Positions 14,685 through 23,500 of a DNA stretch of 64,000 nt are shown in pieces. The DNA lies in the NCBI GenBank assembly GCA_017530365.1, contig JAFXMK010000017.1:1-64000 (forward strand), written 5' to 3'. Numbering within the stretch: the first letter of the stretch is position 1; the number at the start of each line of letters is the position of its first letter. The notes under the pieces are model-generated. The model had not been told where the DNA came from and searched no databases. It was given only the letters and a program-made list of their open reading frames with translations. A program made the position numbers and the translations under genes. This DNA is from Bacteroidales bacterium (GTDB taxonomy: Bacteria; Bacteroidota; Bacteroidia; Bacteroidales; F082).

Positions 14685-15704
14685 ATGAAAAGAATCGCTA
14701 TTGGCAATACAGGCCTGAAAGTAAACAAAAATGGTTTTGGTGCTTTGCCGATCCAAAGAGTCAACATGAAGGAAGCAGTTTACTTGCTTCAAAAGGCATA
14801 CGACAACGGCATTGATTTTTACGATACGGCGCGTTTTTACACCGACAGTGAGGAAAAGATCGGTGAGGCGTTGTCGCATTGTCGCGACAAGATTGTGATT
14901 GCCTCGAAGACGGGCGCTACCACGGTGGAGGAGTTTTGGAAAGACCTTCACACCACGCTGACCAACCTTAAGACAGATTATCTGGATATCTACCAGTTCC
15001 ATAACCCCAGTTATTGTCCGAAACCAGGGGACAAAGAGGGTTTGTATGACGCGATAAAAGTGGCTCAACGCCAGGGTAAGGTGCGGTTCATCGGTATCAG
15101 CAACCATCGCCAAAGGGTAGCCTTGGAAGCCATAGAGAAAGGCTTGTATGACACCTTGCAGTATCCGTTCTCTTATCTTTCATCGAAGGAGGACGAAGCT
15201 ATCGTAGAGGCGGCTAGGAAACAAGGCATGGGTTTCATTTGTATGAAGGCACTCGCGGGTGGTCTGATCAACGATTCCGCCTTGGCCTATGCCTTCCTTG
15301 ACCAATATGACCACGCGCTTCCAATATGGGGCATCCAGCGCGAGAGCGAGCTAGACGAGTTCATTTCGTATCAATCCGATCCGCCTGAGATGTCGTCAGC
15401 CAGATGGAAGAAAGTGGAGGAGGAGCGCAAGTCGCTTTCTGGTGATTTCTGCCGGGGTTGCGGCTATTGCATGCCATGCACCGTGGGCATTCAGATCAAC
15501 GACTGCAACCGGATGAGTCTCTTCCTACGCCGTGCTCCCTTGAGCGTCTATCTCACCGAGGAATGGGCTGAGAAGATGAAGCTGATCGAAGATTGCGTGC
15601 ATTGCGACCAATGTAAGAGCAAATGCCCGTACGGTCTTGATATTCCGAATCTCCTTCAAAGGAACTATGAAGATTTCCAAACATTTTGGAACAATAAAAA
15701 ATAA
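14685..15704 (+). CDS. aldo/keto reductase with C-terminal ferredoxin-like 4Fe-4S domain
   Basis: A 339-residue protein of the aldo/keto reductase superfamily: (beta/alpha)8 barrel with the catalytic Tyr region DNGIDFYDTARFY, the Lys in IVIASKTGA, and IGISNHR. The C-terminal part carries two cysteine clusters: CRGCGYCMPC with a later Cys, and CVHCDQCKSKCPYG, expected to hold [4Fe-4S] clusters. This architecture is common in anaerobes and suggests electron transfer between Fe-S centres and a carbonyl or NAD(P)H site; the substrate is unknown. The ATG at 14685 fits the N-terminus MKRIAIGNTGLKV. It diverges from aroQ, and the promoter of the B12 operon overlaps its 3' end. Confidence 0.92.
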   Translation: MKRIAIGNTGLKVNKNGFGALPIQRVNMKEAVYLLQKAYDNGIDFYDTARFYTDSEEKIGEALSHCRDKIVIASKTGATTVEEFWKDLHTTLTNLKTDYLDIYQFHNPSYCPKPGDKEGLYDAIKVAQRQGKVRFIGISNHRQRVALEAIEKGLYDTLQYPFSYLSSKEDEAIVEAARKQGMGFICMKALAGGLINDSALAYAFLDQYDHALPIWGIQRESELDEFISYQSDPPEMSSARWKKVEEERKSLSGDFCRGCGYCMPCTVGIQINDCNRMSLFLRRAPLSVYLTEEWAEKMKLIEDCVHCDQCKSKCPYGLDIPNLLQRNYEDFQTFWNNKK

Positions 15705-15717
15705 TTTATTATTTTTG
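15685..15717 (+). promoter_or_regulatory. promoter of the cobalamin-riboswitch operon
   Basis: TTTG at 15685-15688 and TATTTTTG at 15710-15717 with 21-bp spacing. It overlaps the end of the aldo/keto reductase gene, so the operon is transcribed independently just upstream of the aptamer. Confidence 0.65.
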
Positions 15718-15726
15718 CAAACGATA

Positions 15727-15885
15727 TGTGGTGTCCGGAAGGACTCAATAGGGAATCGGGTGTGAATCCCGTACAGTTCCCGCTGCTGTGTCGGTTGGAC
15801 GCTTGCCACAGAGCCACTGTCGGACGCTCCGTCTGATGGGAAGGCGGCAAGTAGAGACCCAAGTCAGAAGACCTGCCCCATGTCG
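15727..15885 (+). promoter_or_regulatory. cobalamin (B12) riboswitch
   Basis: The conserved aptamer core is present in order: AGGGAATCGGGTGTGAATCC, then ACAGTTCCCGCTGCTGT, GCCACTG, GATGGGAAGGCGGCAAGT, and the B12 box AGTCAGAAGACCTGCC at 15862-15877. It senses adenosyl- or methylcobalamin-type ligands and normally shuts off B12-uptake genes when B12 is plentiful. It sits 10 nt after the promoter and about 110 nt before the first ORF at 15996. A structured expression platform is not obvious, so control of translation or of a distant terminator cannot be separated here. Confidence 0.95.
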
Positions 15886-15995
15886 CTGAAAACAAAGCTT
15901 TCGGGATAAGAGCTGGCTTCATTTATTAAAAATAGGTGCACCCCAACCCCGTCCTTGAAGTTTTGAGGGAAATGAATTATTAACCTTAAAAACTT

Positions 15996-17207
15996 ATGCG
16001 TATGCGTTTCAAAAACTTTACCCTTTTATTCCTTATGGGAATCTTCGGTCTTTTCACGACCAACCTCTTTGCTCAAGAGGATGCCACCATCGCCCCTGAA
16101 AATATCCGTTATTGGATTGGTGATGGCGAAAACGAAGTAATCTTCATCGCCAACTGGGCTGAACCCGACACTGCTTTGGCATGGGGCTATCGCTTCAATG
16201 CTGAAAACGTCACTGTTAAAGAAATCATGGATGGCATTGCTGCAGCTGATTACCGTTTCAGTTATGAAGCAACTGATGCTGGCTGGCTCGTCGATATGCA
16301 TTTTAACGATGGTATCCTTGACCTGAGTCTTGTAGAAGAGATGTGGGTTTCATTTTTGATCAATGGTAATTCCTCATGGGATACCTTTGATGTGGCTACC
16401 GTCGCTCCTGGCGAATATGTGAAATTAGGTGACACCCATTGCGGCACCTTAGTTGATCCTGTTAACTACATCTATGTCTGGGAAAAAGAAGTTGCCGCTG
16501 TGTATCCACTGGCCAATGAAGCCATGATCGATCCTTCGGAAATCCTTTACTGGGTTGGTGAAGGCGAAGATGAGGCTATTTTTGCAGTGAACTTCGCTGA
16601 TCCTGAGGATGTATGCTATGCTTGGGGTTACCGTTTCTCCACGGACAATGTCACTATCAAAGACATGATGGATGACATCGCTGCCGCTGATAGCCGTTTT
16701 GCTTTCGATGCTTCTGAAGAGGGCTGGTTAAACAAAATTACCTTTGACAATGGTGATCTCCGTTTTGTTCTTGAAGGATATAATGCTATGTATAATCTGA
16801 ATGGAGCAATGTCATGGCTGACGTTTGACCAACAAACAGTCGTGAGTGGTGATTTCGTGAAATGGGGTGACTACCGCATCGGTACCGAGATTGCTGCCTG
16901 GACATACGTCTGGGAAACACCCGTTCAACCTGTTACTATCAATACTGAGGTGATCGAAAACGCCAACACTTCGCTCTCGCTCTATCCCAATCCTGCCACA
17001 TCCTACACCACGCTGAAACTTGATGGCATGACTGATGATGCAGTAGTGTCTGTCGTTGATCTCCAAGGCAGAGTGTTGAGCACCTTCACGGTGCAGCAAG
17101 CCAACGAGCCTGTCCGTATCGAAACAGCCGGTTATCGTGCAGGCATTTACTTCGTGACTGTGAGCAATGCAACCAGCCGTCAGACGGTGAAGCTCTCTGT
17201 GCAATGA
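15996..17207 (+). CDS. T9SS-exported surface protein with two copies of an unrecognised domain, first gene after B12 riboswitch
   Basis: A 403-residue exported protein with a signal peptide ending near LFAQ. Two tandem domains of about 140 residues follow (about 33-165 and about 180-315). They share (I/L)(R/L)YW(I/V)G-GE(N/D)E, FA-NWAEP/FADP, AWGYRF, NVT(V/I)K(E/D)-MD-IAAAD-RF, and a W-F or L-F segment before VWE. The C-terminus is a T9SS sorting domain (SLYPNPATSYTTL to RQTVKLSV). I do not recognise the repeated domain. Position as the first gene behind a cobalamin riboswitch argues for a role in capturing corrinoids at the cell surface. Two ATGs (15996, 16002) are possible; both give a good signal peptide. 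The last codons overlap the next gene (ATGA). Confidence 0.85.
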   Translation: MRMRFKNFTLLFLMGIFGLFTTNLFAQEDATIAPENIRYWIGDGENEVIFIANWAEPDTALAWGYRFNAENVTVKEIMDGIAAADYRFSYEATDAGWLVDMHFNDGILDLSLVEEMWVSFLINGNSSWDTFDVATVAPGEYVKLGDTHCGTLVDPVNYIYVWEKEVAAVYPLANEAMIDPSEILYWVGEGEDEAIFAVNFADPEDVCYAWGYRFSTDNVTIKDMMDDIAAADSRFAFDASEEGWLNKITFDNGDLRFVLEGYNAMYNLNGAMSWLTFDQQTVVSGDFVKWGDYRIGTEIAAWTYVWETPVQPVTINTEVIENANTSLSLYPNPATSYTTLKLDGMTDDAVVSVVDLQGRVLSTFTVQQANEPVRIETAGYRAGIYFVTVSNATSRQTVKLSVQ

Positions 17208-18178
17208 GAAAAATCTTATCCATATTTTTAGTTGTTCTCCCGCTGCTGTCGGTGGCGCAGTTCGCACCACCGGCGGGGCAGGAGGGTTCTACGGCCATCC
17301 ATGCGGACTCTCCAGCCTTTGTGGCATGGGCTTCGGGGTGTGTTGTGGAACGTGGTCCCATGCAAATCGACAAGCCAGAGAACGGCCTGGCTTCGTATGG
17401 TGTGGATGCCGACGCGTTGGGCAAACCGGATGGATTGCTGGTAGTCAGCCTTGGCGATGGCGGTAAAGCGGTGCTGACCTTCGACTCGCCTATCTGCAAT
17501 GGCGAAGGGTTTGACTTTGCCGTGTTCGAGAATCCTCTCAAATACGCTCAGGACACCAACTTGTACTTCCTTGAACTGGCCTTCGTGGAGGTGAGCTCCG
17601 ATGGGGAGAACTATTTCCGTTTCCCTGCCGTCTCTCTCTTCCCTGAGGCACCTCAAATCGGGAGCTTTGAATGTACGGATCCCAAACTCATCAATAACTT
17701 CGCGGGCAAGTACGCCTCACGCTATGGAACGCCTTTCGATTTGGACGAACTGCCTGACGACGAGCTGCTCAACAAGGATCGCATCACTCATGTGCGCCTT
17801 GTCGATGTGGTGGGATGCGTCAACCCTGAATATGCCACCTACGATAGCGAGGGCCATATTGTCAATGACTCATGGCCGACACCGTTTCCATCCAGCGGCT
17901 TCGATTTAGATGCTGTCGGCGTGATCCATGATGTGGCTCATTACAGCGTTGGCGATCAGATGTCAACGGAGATGCTTGTTTATCCTAATCCGGTCCACAA
18001 TATTTTGTCAGTGAATTCAGAAGATGTCGTTTCAATGACAGTCTTCACCCTCACAGGGCAACAGGTTTTGACCTCGGATAATAACAGGATGGTTGTCTCC
18101 ATGCTTCCACAAGGTGTTTATTTGGTTCGTATCTTGACCAAAGATGCCATTGTGGTGAATAGATTTATTAAAAACTGA
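17204..18178 (+). CDS. T9SS-exported cell-surface protein of the B12 operon
   Basis: A 324-residue exported protein with a signal peptide ending near SVAQ and a C-terminal T9SS sorting domain (LVYPNPVHNILSV to the end). The middle is a beta-rich, galactose-binding-like domain with SLGDGGKAVLTFDSPICNG, FDFAVFENP, AFVEVSSDGENYFRFP and GFDLDAVGVI. Similar cell-surface proteins occur near B12-uptake genes of gut Bacteroidetes, and some proteins in such loci (BtuH type) bind B12; I cannot confirm that this belongs to that family. The start codon overlaps the preceding stop (ATGA), indicating translational coupling, and 5 bp separate it from the next gene. Confidence 0.82.
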   Translation: MRKILSIFLVVLPLLSVAQFAPPAGQEGSTAIHADSPAFVAWASGCVVERGPMQIDKPENGLASYGVDADALGKPDGLLVVSLGDGGKAVLTFDSPICNGEGFDFAVFENPLKYAQDTNLYFLELAFVEVSSDGENYFRFPAVSLFPEAPQIGSFECTDPKLINNFAGKYASRYGTPFDLDELPDDELLNKDRITHVRLVDVVGCVNPEYATYDSEGHIVNDSWPTPFPSSGFDLDAVGVIHDVAHYSVGDQMSTEMLVYPNPVHNILSVNSEDVVSMTVFTLTGQQVLTSDNNRMVVSMLPQGVYLVRILTKDAIVVNRFIKN

Positions 18179-18183
18179 AACTG

Positions 18184-19254
18184 ATGAAAAGAATTACTTT
18201 CGTATGCTGTTGCCTTTTGGCTCTGTTGATGGCCTCTTGCGGTCCCAAGGATCCCATTACCCCTGATGCAGTAAAGATCGGTAAGGGCGTTTTCGTGATC
18301 AATGAAGGTAACTTTACCTACGCCAACTCTTCCTTGACGTTCTATGATCCGGAGATGGACACGGTAGCAAACAATCTGTTCTACCGTATCAATGGTGCTC
18401 CTATCGGTGATGTGGGACAAAGTTTGGCATTGATCGATAAACACCTCTACATCGTGGTCAACAACAGCAATTACATTTACAAGGTGGATGCAAGCACACT
18501 GGTTTGCGATACCACCAAACCGTATATGCTTACGGGTTTTGTCCAGCCTCGTTATATGCTGCCAGTGGCACTTAACAAAGCCTACGTTTCCGACCTCGCC
18601 AGTGGAGGACTGTGGATCGTCAATCCACAAGACATGACTATTTTGGGTTCCATCAATATGGGCAAATCTACGGAGACCATGGTGCAGGTTGGCAGTGAGC
18701 TCTATGTGACAAACTGGTCGAAATCTTACCTTCCGGGGATGGATAACAATACCGTTCAAGTGGTTGACCTGAACAATGATGTGAAAGTCGCCGACATTGC
18801 AGTAGGCATGGAACCTAACGGAATGGTCGTGGATAAGAATGGCATGGTCTGGGTGCTGTGCGAAGGTGCCACCTGGACAAATGATGCCGAAGATCCAACC
18901 CTATGGCGTATTGACCCCATGACGAAACGTGCTGAATGTATGACTTCGTTCAGTAAAGAGGATGGTGCCATGAATTTGGCCATTGATCCGACAGGCACCT
19001 ATCTATACTATTTCCTCGGCGGTGATGTGCATCGCAAGAGCATCGACAATCCGGAAGCCGAAGACCAATTCGTAATCGCTTCGGAAGGCAAGATGTTCTA
19101 TAAGATTGCCGTGAATCCGGAGAATGGTGATATCTACATTACCGATGCCAAGACATACGTTCAGAATGGTGCCGTGTATCGCTATTCGTCCGATGGAGTG
19201 CTGCTGAACTCGTTCGACGCTGGAATCTGTCCGGGATTTATGTTGTTTAATTAA
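18184..19254 (+). CDS. YncE-like beta-propeller surface lipoprotein, BtuG-like
   Basis: A 356-residue lipoprotein with signal peptide and lipobox LMASC (Cys about 19). The rest reads as a seven-bladed beta-propeller of the YncE/DUF5074 kind with repeated blade motifs (VDASTLVCDTTKPYML, IVNPQDMTILGSINMG, VVDLNNDVKVADIAVGMEPN, WRIDPMTKRAECM). In Bacteroides the BtuG lipoproteins have this fold, sit on the outer-membrane receptor BtuB and bind B12 very tightly. Location in a cobalamin-riboswitch operon next to a BtuF-like protein strongly supports that role here. No btuB is present in the operon, so the partner must be elsewhere. The start at 18184 gives a normal lipoprotein signal. Confidence 0.85.
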   Translation: MKRITFVCCCLLALLMASCGPKDPITPDAVKIGKGVFVINEGNFTYANSSLTFYDPEMDTVANNLFYRINGAPIGDVGQSLALIDKHLYIVVNNSNYIYKVDASTLVCDTTKPYMLTGFVQPRYMLPVALNKAYVSDLASGGLWIVNPQDMTILGSINMGKSTETMVQVGSELYVTNWSKSYLPGMDNNTVQVVDLNNDVKVADIAVGMEPNGMVVDKNGMVWVLCEGATWTNDAEDPTLWRIDPMTKRAECMTSFSKEDGAMNLAIDPTGTYLYYFLGGDVHRKSIDNPEAEDQFVIASEGKMFYKIAVNPENGDIYITDAKTYVQNGAVYRYSSDGVLLNSFDAGICPGFMLFN

Positions 19255-19277
19255 GAAGTCAAAAGACAGAAGAAAGA

Positions 19278-19436
19278 ATGAAGAAGATTTGTCCGAGATG
19301 CGGGAAAGAGTTCGAGTGTGTACATTCGAAAGACTGCTGGTGCGCCAAAGTCAAGTTGAGCGAGCAAACCAGGGTGAAGTTGAAAGAGTATAACGACTGC
19401 TTATGCAAAGAATGTCTCGAAAGCTTGTCAAAATAA
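19278..19436 (+). CDS. small cysteine-rich (CWC-type) protein
   Basis: A 52-residue protein too short for most ORF callers. It reads MKKICPRCGKEFECV, then KDCWCAKVKLS, and ends CLCKECLESLSK. Eight cysteines in CxxC, CWC and CxCxxC arrangement match the Cys_rich_CWC family, usually taken to bind zinc or another metal. It lies 23 bp after the propeller gene and its 3' end overlaps the BtuF-like gene by 34 bp, so it is part of the operon. No signal peptide is visible; it should be cytosolic. Role in B12 uptake is unknown. Confidence 0.85.
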   Translation: MKKICPRCGKEFECVHSKDCWCAKVKLSEQTRVKLKEYNDCLCKECLESLSK

Positions 19437-20584
19437 GCGCGCTGCTGTGGCTTGGCGTGCTGCTTATTATGCTGTCATGCAAAAACAACAGACAGCAGCA
19501 GCCGATGCCTGAAGCTGTTTTGTCGCAGGATAGCATTGGCGGGAATCTTTTTCGATATGCCAAGAATGTACTGGCATTCCCGACAGCATACGGTTACAAG
19601 ATGGAAGTGCTCAATCCCTGGGATTCCACCCAGCGATTGGGCTCTTTCGCCTTTGTGGACGAACCTTTTCATGATCAAAACATTGCTGCCGATGGGGCTG
19701 TGGTGGTTAAGATACCGGTCCAGTCGGTGATTTCTTTTTCTTCTACCCAATGGTCGGTGTTCCTGGAACTTGGTGAGATCGGCCGTGTGAAAGGGATCTT
19801 AGAGGGGAGGAACATCCATAGCCCCAAGATGAAAGCTTTGTTGGCCGATGGCTCGGTCCAAGATGTCGGGACGGAGTCGGCCAAGAACATCGAGCTCATG
19901 ATCCAAATGCATCCCGACATTATCTTGTATTCGCCTTATTTCGACGGCAACCAGGATCCTTTGAAAGTGACGGGTGGGGCCTTGTTTCCTTTTGCCGATT
20001 ATTTGGAGACCACGCCCTTGGGAAGGGCGGAGTGGATCCGCGTCGTTGGTATCCTGACGGGTCGTCAAGAAGATGCCGATGCATGGTTCGACGATATTGA
20101 AAGCCGTTATAACGAGCTGAAAGACTGGTGCGCTGAGGTGGAGACGCGCCCTACGGTGTTCTCTGACCTGGCCTTCAACGGCCAATGGTATGTTGCCGGG
20201 GGCAAGAGCTATATCGCTCAGCTGTTTGAGGATTCCGGCGTTGATTATATCTGGAAGGACAATCCGTCCACGGCCAGTTTCCCGTTGGATTCGGAAACCA
20301 TCTTGGCCAAAGCCAGGCATGCCGACTTCTGGCGTGTGGCCAACTCATCGTCGTTGCCGATGACTTACGAGTCGTTGAAACGTGAGAATGCCGTTTATGC
20401 GCTTTTCGATGCGTATAAGAATCGCAAGATCATCGTTTGCGATATCCAAGAAACAGGTTATTTCGAGACTTCACAAATCGAGCCCGAGCGGCTGCTTGCC
20501 GATTTCATCTATTTGTTCCATCCCGAAGTCATGGCGGAACACCAACCAGATTATCAAACCAAGTATTATCGCTTGATGGAATAG
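19403..20584 (+). CDS. BtuF-like periplasmic cobalamin-binding lipoprotein
   Basis: Substrate-binding component of a B12/iron-siderophore-type (class III) ABC importer, 393 residues. N-terminal signal with lipobox IMLSC. The two-lobed fold is indicated by VISFSSTQWSVFLELGEIGRVKGI, DVGTESAKNIELMIQMHPDIIL, the helix around GRQEDADAWFDDIESRYNELK, and PTVFSDLAFNGQWYVAGG. Last gene of the riboswitch operon; no permease or ATPase gene (btuC/btuD) follows, because the next gene is convergent, so these must be unlinked. Start candidates at 19403 and 19412 both lie within the small Cys-rich gene. B12 specificity is inferred from the riboswitch. Confidence 0.88.
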   Translation: MQRMSRKLVKISALLWLGVLLIMLSCKNNRQQQPMPEAVLSQDSIGGNLFRYAKNVLAFPTAYGYKMEVLNPWDSTQRLGSFAFVDEPFHDQNIAADGAVVVKIPVQSVISFSSTQWSVFLELGEIGRVKGILEGRNIHSPKMKALLADGSVQDVGTESAKNIELMIQMHPDIILYSPYFDGNQDPLKVTGGALFPFADYLETTPLGRAEWIRVVGILTGRQEDADAWFDDIESRYNELKDWCAEVETRPTVFSDLAFNGQWYVAGGKSYIAQLFEDSGVDYIWKDNPSTASFPLDSETILAKARHADFWRVANSSSLPMTYESLKRENAVYALFDAYKNRKIIVCDIQETGYFETSQIEPERLLADFIYLFHPEVMAEHQPDYQTKYYRLME

Positions 20585-20590
20585 CTTCGC

Positions 20591-23500
20591 TTATTTTGAC
20601 TTATCTGGGAATGCCGGGATGGCAGGGATCTCGGGATAGTCTTTCATCTGCTTTAGAATGACTTCGATGGCCTTGTTCAATTGGTCGTCGATACCTTCGA
20701 ACTCGCGGGCTGGGTCGTTGTCGATAACGATGTCGGGATCGACGCCGTAGCCCTCGATGACCCAGTTGCCTTTTTCGTCAAATGGAGCGAACTCCGGACG
20801 GGTCAAGGTGCCTCCATCGATGAAAGGCAGGCTGCCACGGATACCCACAACGCCTCCCCAAGAACGGGTGCCGATGGTGGTGCCGATCTTGTGTTTCTTG
20901 AACTGATAGGGGAAGAGGTCTCCATCGGAAGCAGAATATTTGTTGAACAGCAATACTTTGGGACCAAGCACCATTTTCGTGGGTTTGGTTTCGGGTTCGC
21001 AGTTGCGCATCATGTCGTACATGGAGAGCTCGCGACGCAAACGTTCGATGATCATGGGGCTGACATTGCCGCCGCCGTTGCCTCGGTCGTCGATGATGAG
21101 GGCCTTCTTGTCGAGTTGGGGATAAAAATACTTTGCGAATTCGTTCAAGCCATCCACGCCCATGTCGGGGATGTGGATGTAGCCCACTTGTCCGTTGGTG
21201 GCCTTGTTGACCTTTTCGATGTTGTCCTGAACCATGTTATAGTAATAGAGCCCGTTCTCGTCAGCGATAGGCTTCACTACTACGTCGTGACTGCCTCCTT
21301 CGGAAGCCTTGCCGTTGATCGTGAGGAGCACAGGGGTATTGGCTTTGCCAACCAAGGCCTTGTACATGTCTTTCATCTCCTTCGTGCTCTGACCGTCGAT
21401 GGAGATGATGTAGTCGCCTTCCTTCACGTCGATACCGACCTCGGTAAGAGGTGAGCGCGTTTTCTCGTTCCAGTTCTCGCCCTTTAGGATCTTGTCGATC
21501 TGGAAATACCCTGACTTGTCGCGATGTATCTGGGCGCCAAGCAGTCCGAGTTTGATGCGTTCTGGTTTGAGACGATCACCGTCGCCCACGTAGGCATGGC
21601 CAATGTTGATCTCGCCGATCATCTCACCAATCAGGTAGGTGAGGTCGTAACGGTCGGAGCAGTAGGGGACGAGTTTCCCATATTTCTCTTTCATTGCGGG
21701 CCAATCCACGCCGTGCATGTTGGGCGCGTAGAAGAAGTCACGCTCCTGACGCCAAGCCTCGTTGAGGATTTGGGTCCATTCTTCCTTGAGGCTGACCCAT
21801 TTCTTCATCTGGCTCAGATCGAGCGAGCCATCGTCTTTGGCATTGCCACTGGATCCTTCTTTGGAACCTCCACCAGGCATGGGTCCTTTCGGCGCGTTGA
21901 TGATCTTGTAGCTGCCACGTTCGCGAACCAGCATCTTGCTGCCATCGGCGGTAAGCTGATAGCCCATGTTGCTTCCGATGTTGGTGCATTTCTTGGTCTT
22001 GGCATCGAAGAAGCCCAAGCCGCCACTGTTACGTCCGCCGGCAACATAATACAAGCCGTCCATGACGCCGTTCAAGTTATAGTAGCTGCCAGCGTTTACG
22101 GGCAATACGACAATGCGGTGGGTGATGCCCTCAAAGTCTATCTTCACCTCCTTTGGAGCCTCTTTCTTGGGTTCGTCCTTGCTTTCCGTCTTTTCGCCAT
22201 CTACCATTACTTCGTCGTTCTCCGTGAGGAAAGGAGAGGGGGTGTCTTTTTGCAAGGTGATCAGATAAATGCGGGTCATGTCGGTGTAAACATGGTTCCA
22301 TTCAGTCCAGCTATAGGTTGGCCTGAAATCGCGTTCAGAAGTGAAATACAGGTACTTGCCATTTTTGTCGAAGGTAGGGCTAGAGGCATTGAACAGCTCT
22401 TCGGTAACCACCTCGTCTTTGCCTGATGCCACATTGTAGATGTGGATTTGGCTCACACCGAAGGTGCTGGGCATGGTATAGGCGATCCAGCGGCTGTCGG
22501 CTGACCAGGCAAAGTCGCGCATCTCTCCCGTTTTATTCTCGGCGACCACAGTGACTTTCTTGCTGCTGATTTCCACGATGTTGAGTTGGTTCATTTTGTC
22601 ATACCATGTTACGTACTTGCTATCGGGCGACCAGCTTACGCCCATCTTGTAGGTGTCGGAATTATCGGTGAGTTGGACGGCTTCTTCCTTGCCATCCTGA
22701 CTTTGAATGTAAATCTCATCCTCGCCGGTCCTATCGCTGATGTAGGCGATGTATTTGCCGTCGGGCGACCAAGCTACGTTGCGGTCGTGAACGCCGTCGC
22801 TTTGGGTAAGGTTACGGGTAATACCTGACTTTGCGGGAACGGTCCACACGTCGCCACGAGCGCCAAAGGCCACGCGTTTGCCATCGGGAGCAATACTGCT
22901 ACTGTTGATAAACTTGCTGCAATCCACGTATTTGTTGCGGGTGGAGTTGCCGTCATCGACAATCTGCACCGGGATGGGATAGATTTTGCCGTCCTTTAGG
23001 TTATAGCGGAATAACTCACCCCCATTCTCATAAACGATATCGTTATCACCGAGCGATGGGTATTTGATGTCGTAATAGGTGTAATCGGTCACTTTAGAGG
23101 TCTGCTTGGTCTTGGTGTCAAACACGAAGAGGTTCATCGTGCGGTCGCGATCACTGCAGAAATACACCTTGTCGCCCACCCACATGGGAAAGATGTCCTG
23201 GGCATTGTTGTTGGTGATATTCTCAATCTTCTTGCTCTTGAAATCGAAGATCCACACGTCATCAGCCATGCCGCCCTTGTAGTATTTCCAGGTGCGGAAC
23301 TCACGCATCACTCTGTTGTAGGCGATCTTCTTGCCGTCTGGCGAATAGGAGATCCAGCCGCCTTCGGGCAAAGGCAGTTGCTCAGCGATGCCACCTTCGA
23401 TATTGGCGACGAAGAGCTGTCCAACGAAATCGTCCCAGCTTTGCTTGCGCGAGCGGAACACGATGTTTTCGTTGTCTTTCCATGTCATAACGATGTTGTT

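Noticed and set aside
15996-17207. Considered whether the first B12-operon protein is an ordinary adhesin
   Set aside because: Not rejected outright, but an adhesin reading ignores the riboswitch. I kept it as a surface protein with B12 capture as the leading hypothesis only.
20681-22426. Two long plus-strand ORFs antisense to the tricorn-like peptidase
   Set aside because: They are shadows of a clear 1089-residue gene and show no signal peptide, domain or promoter of their own.
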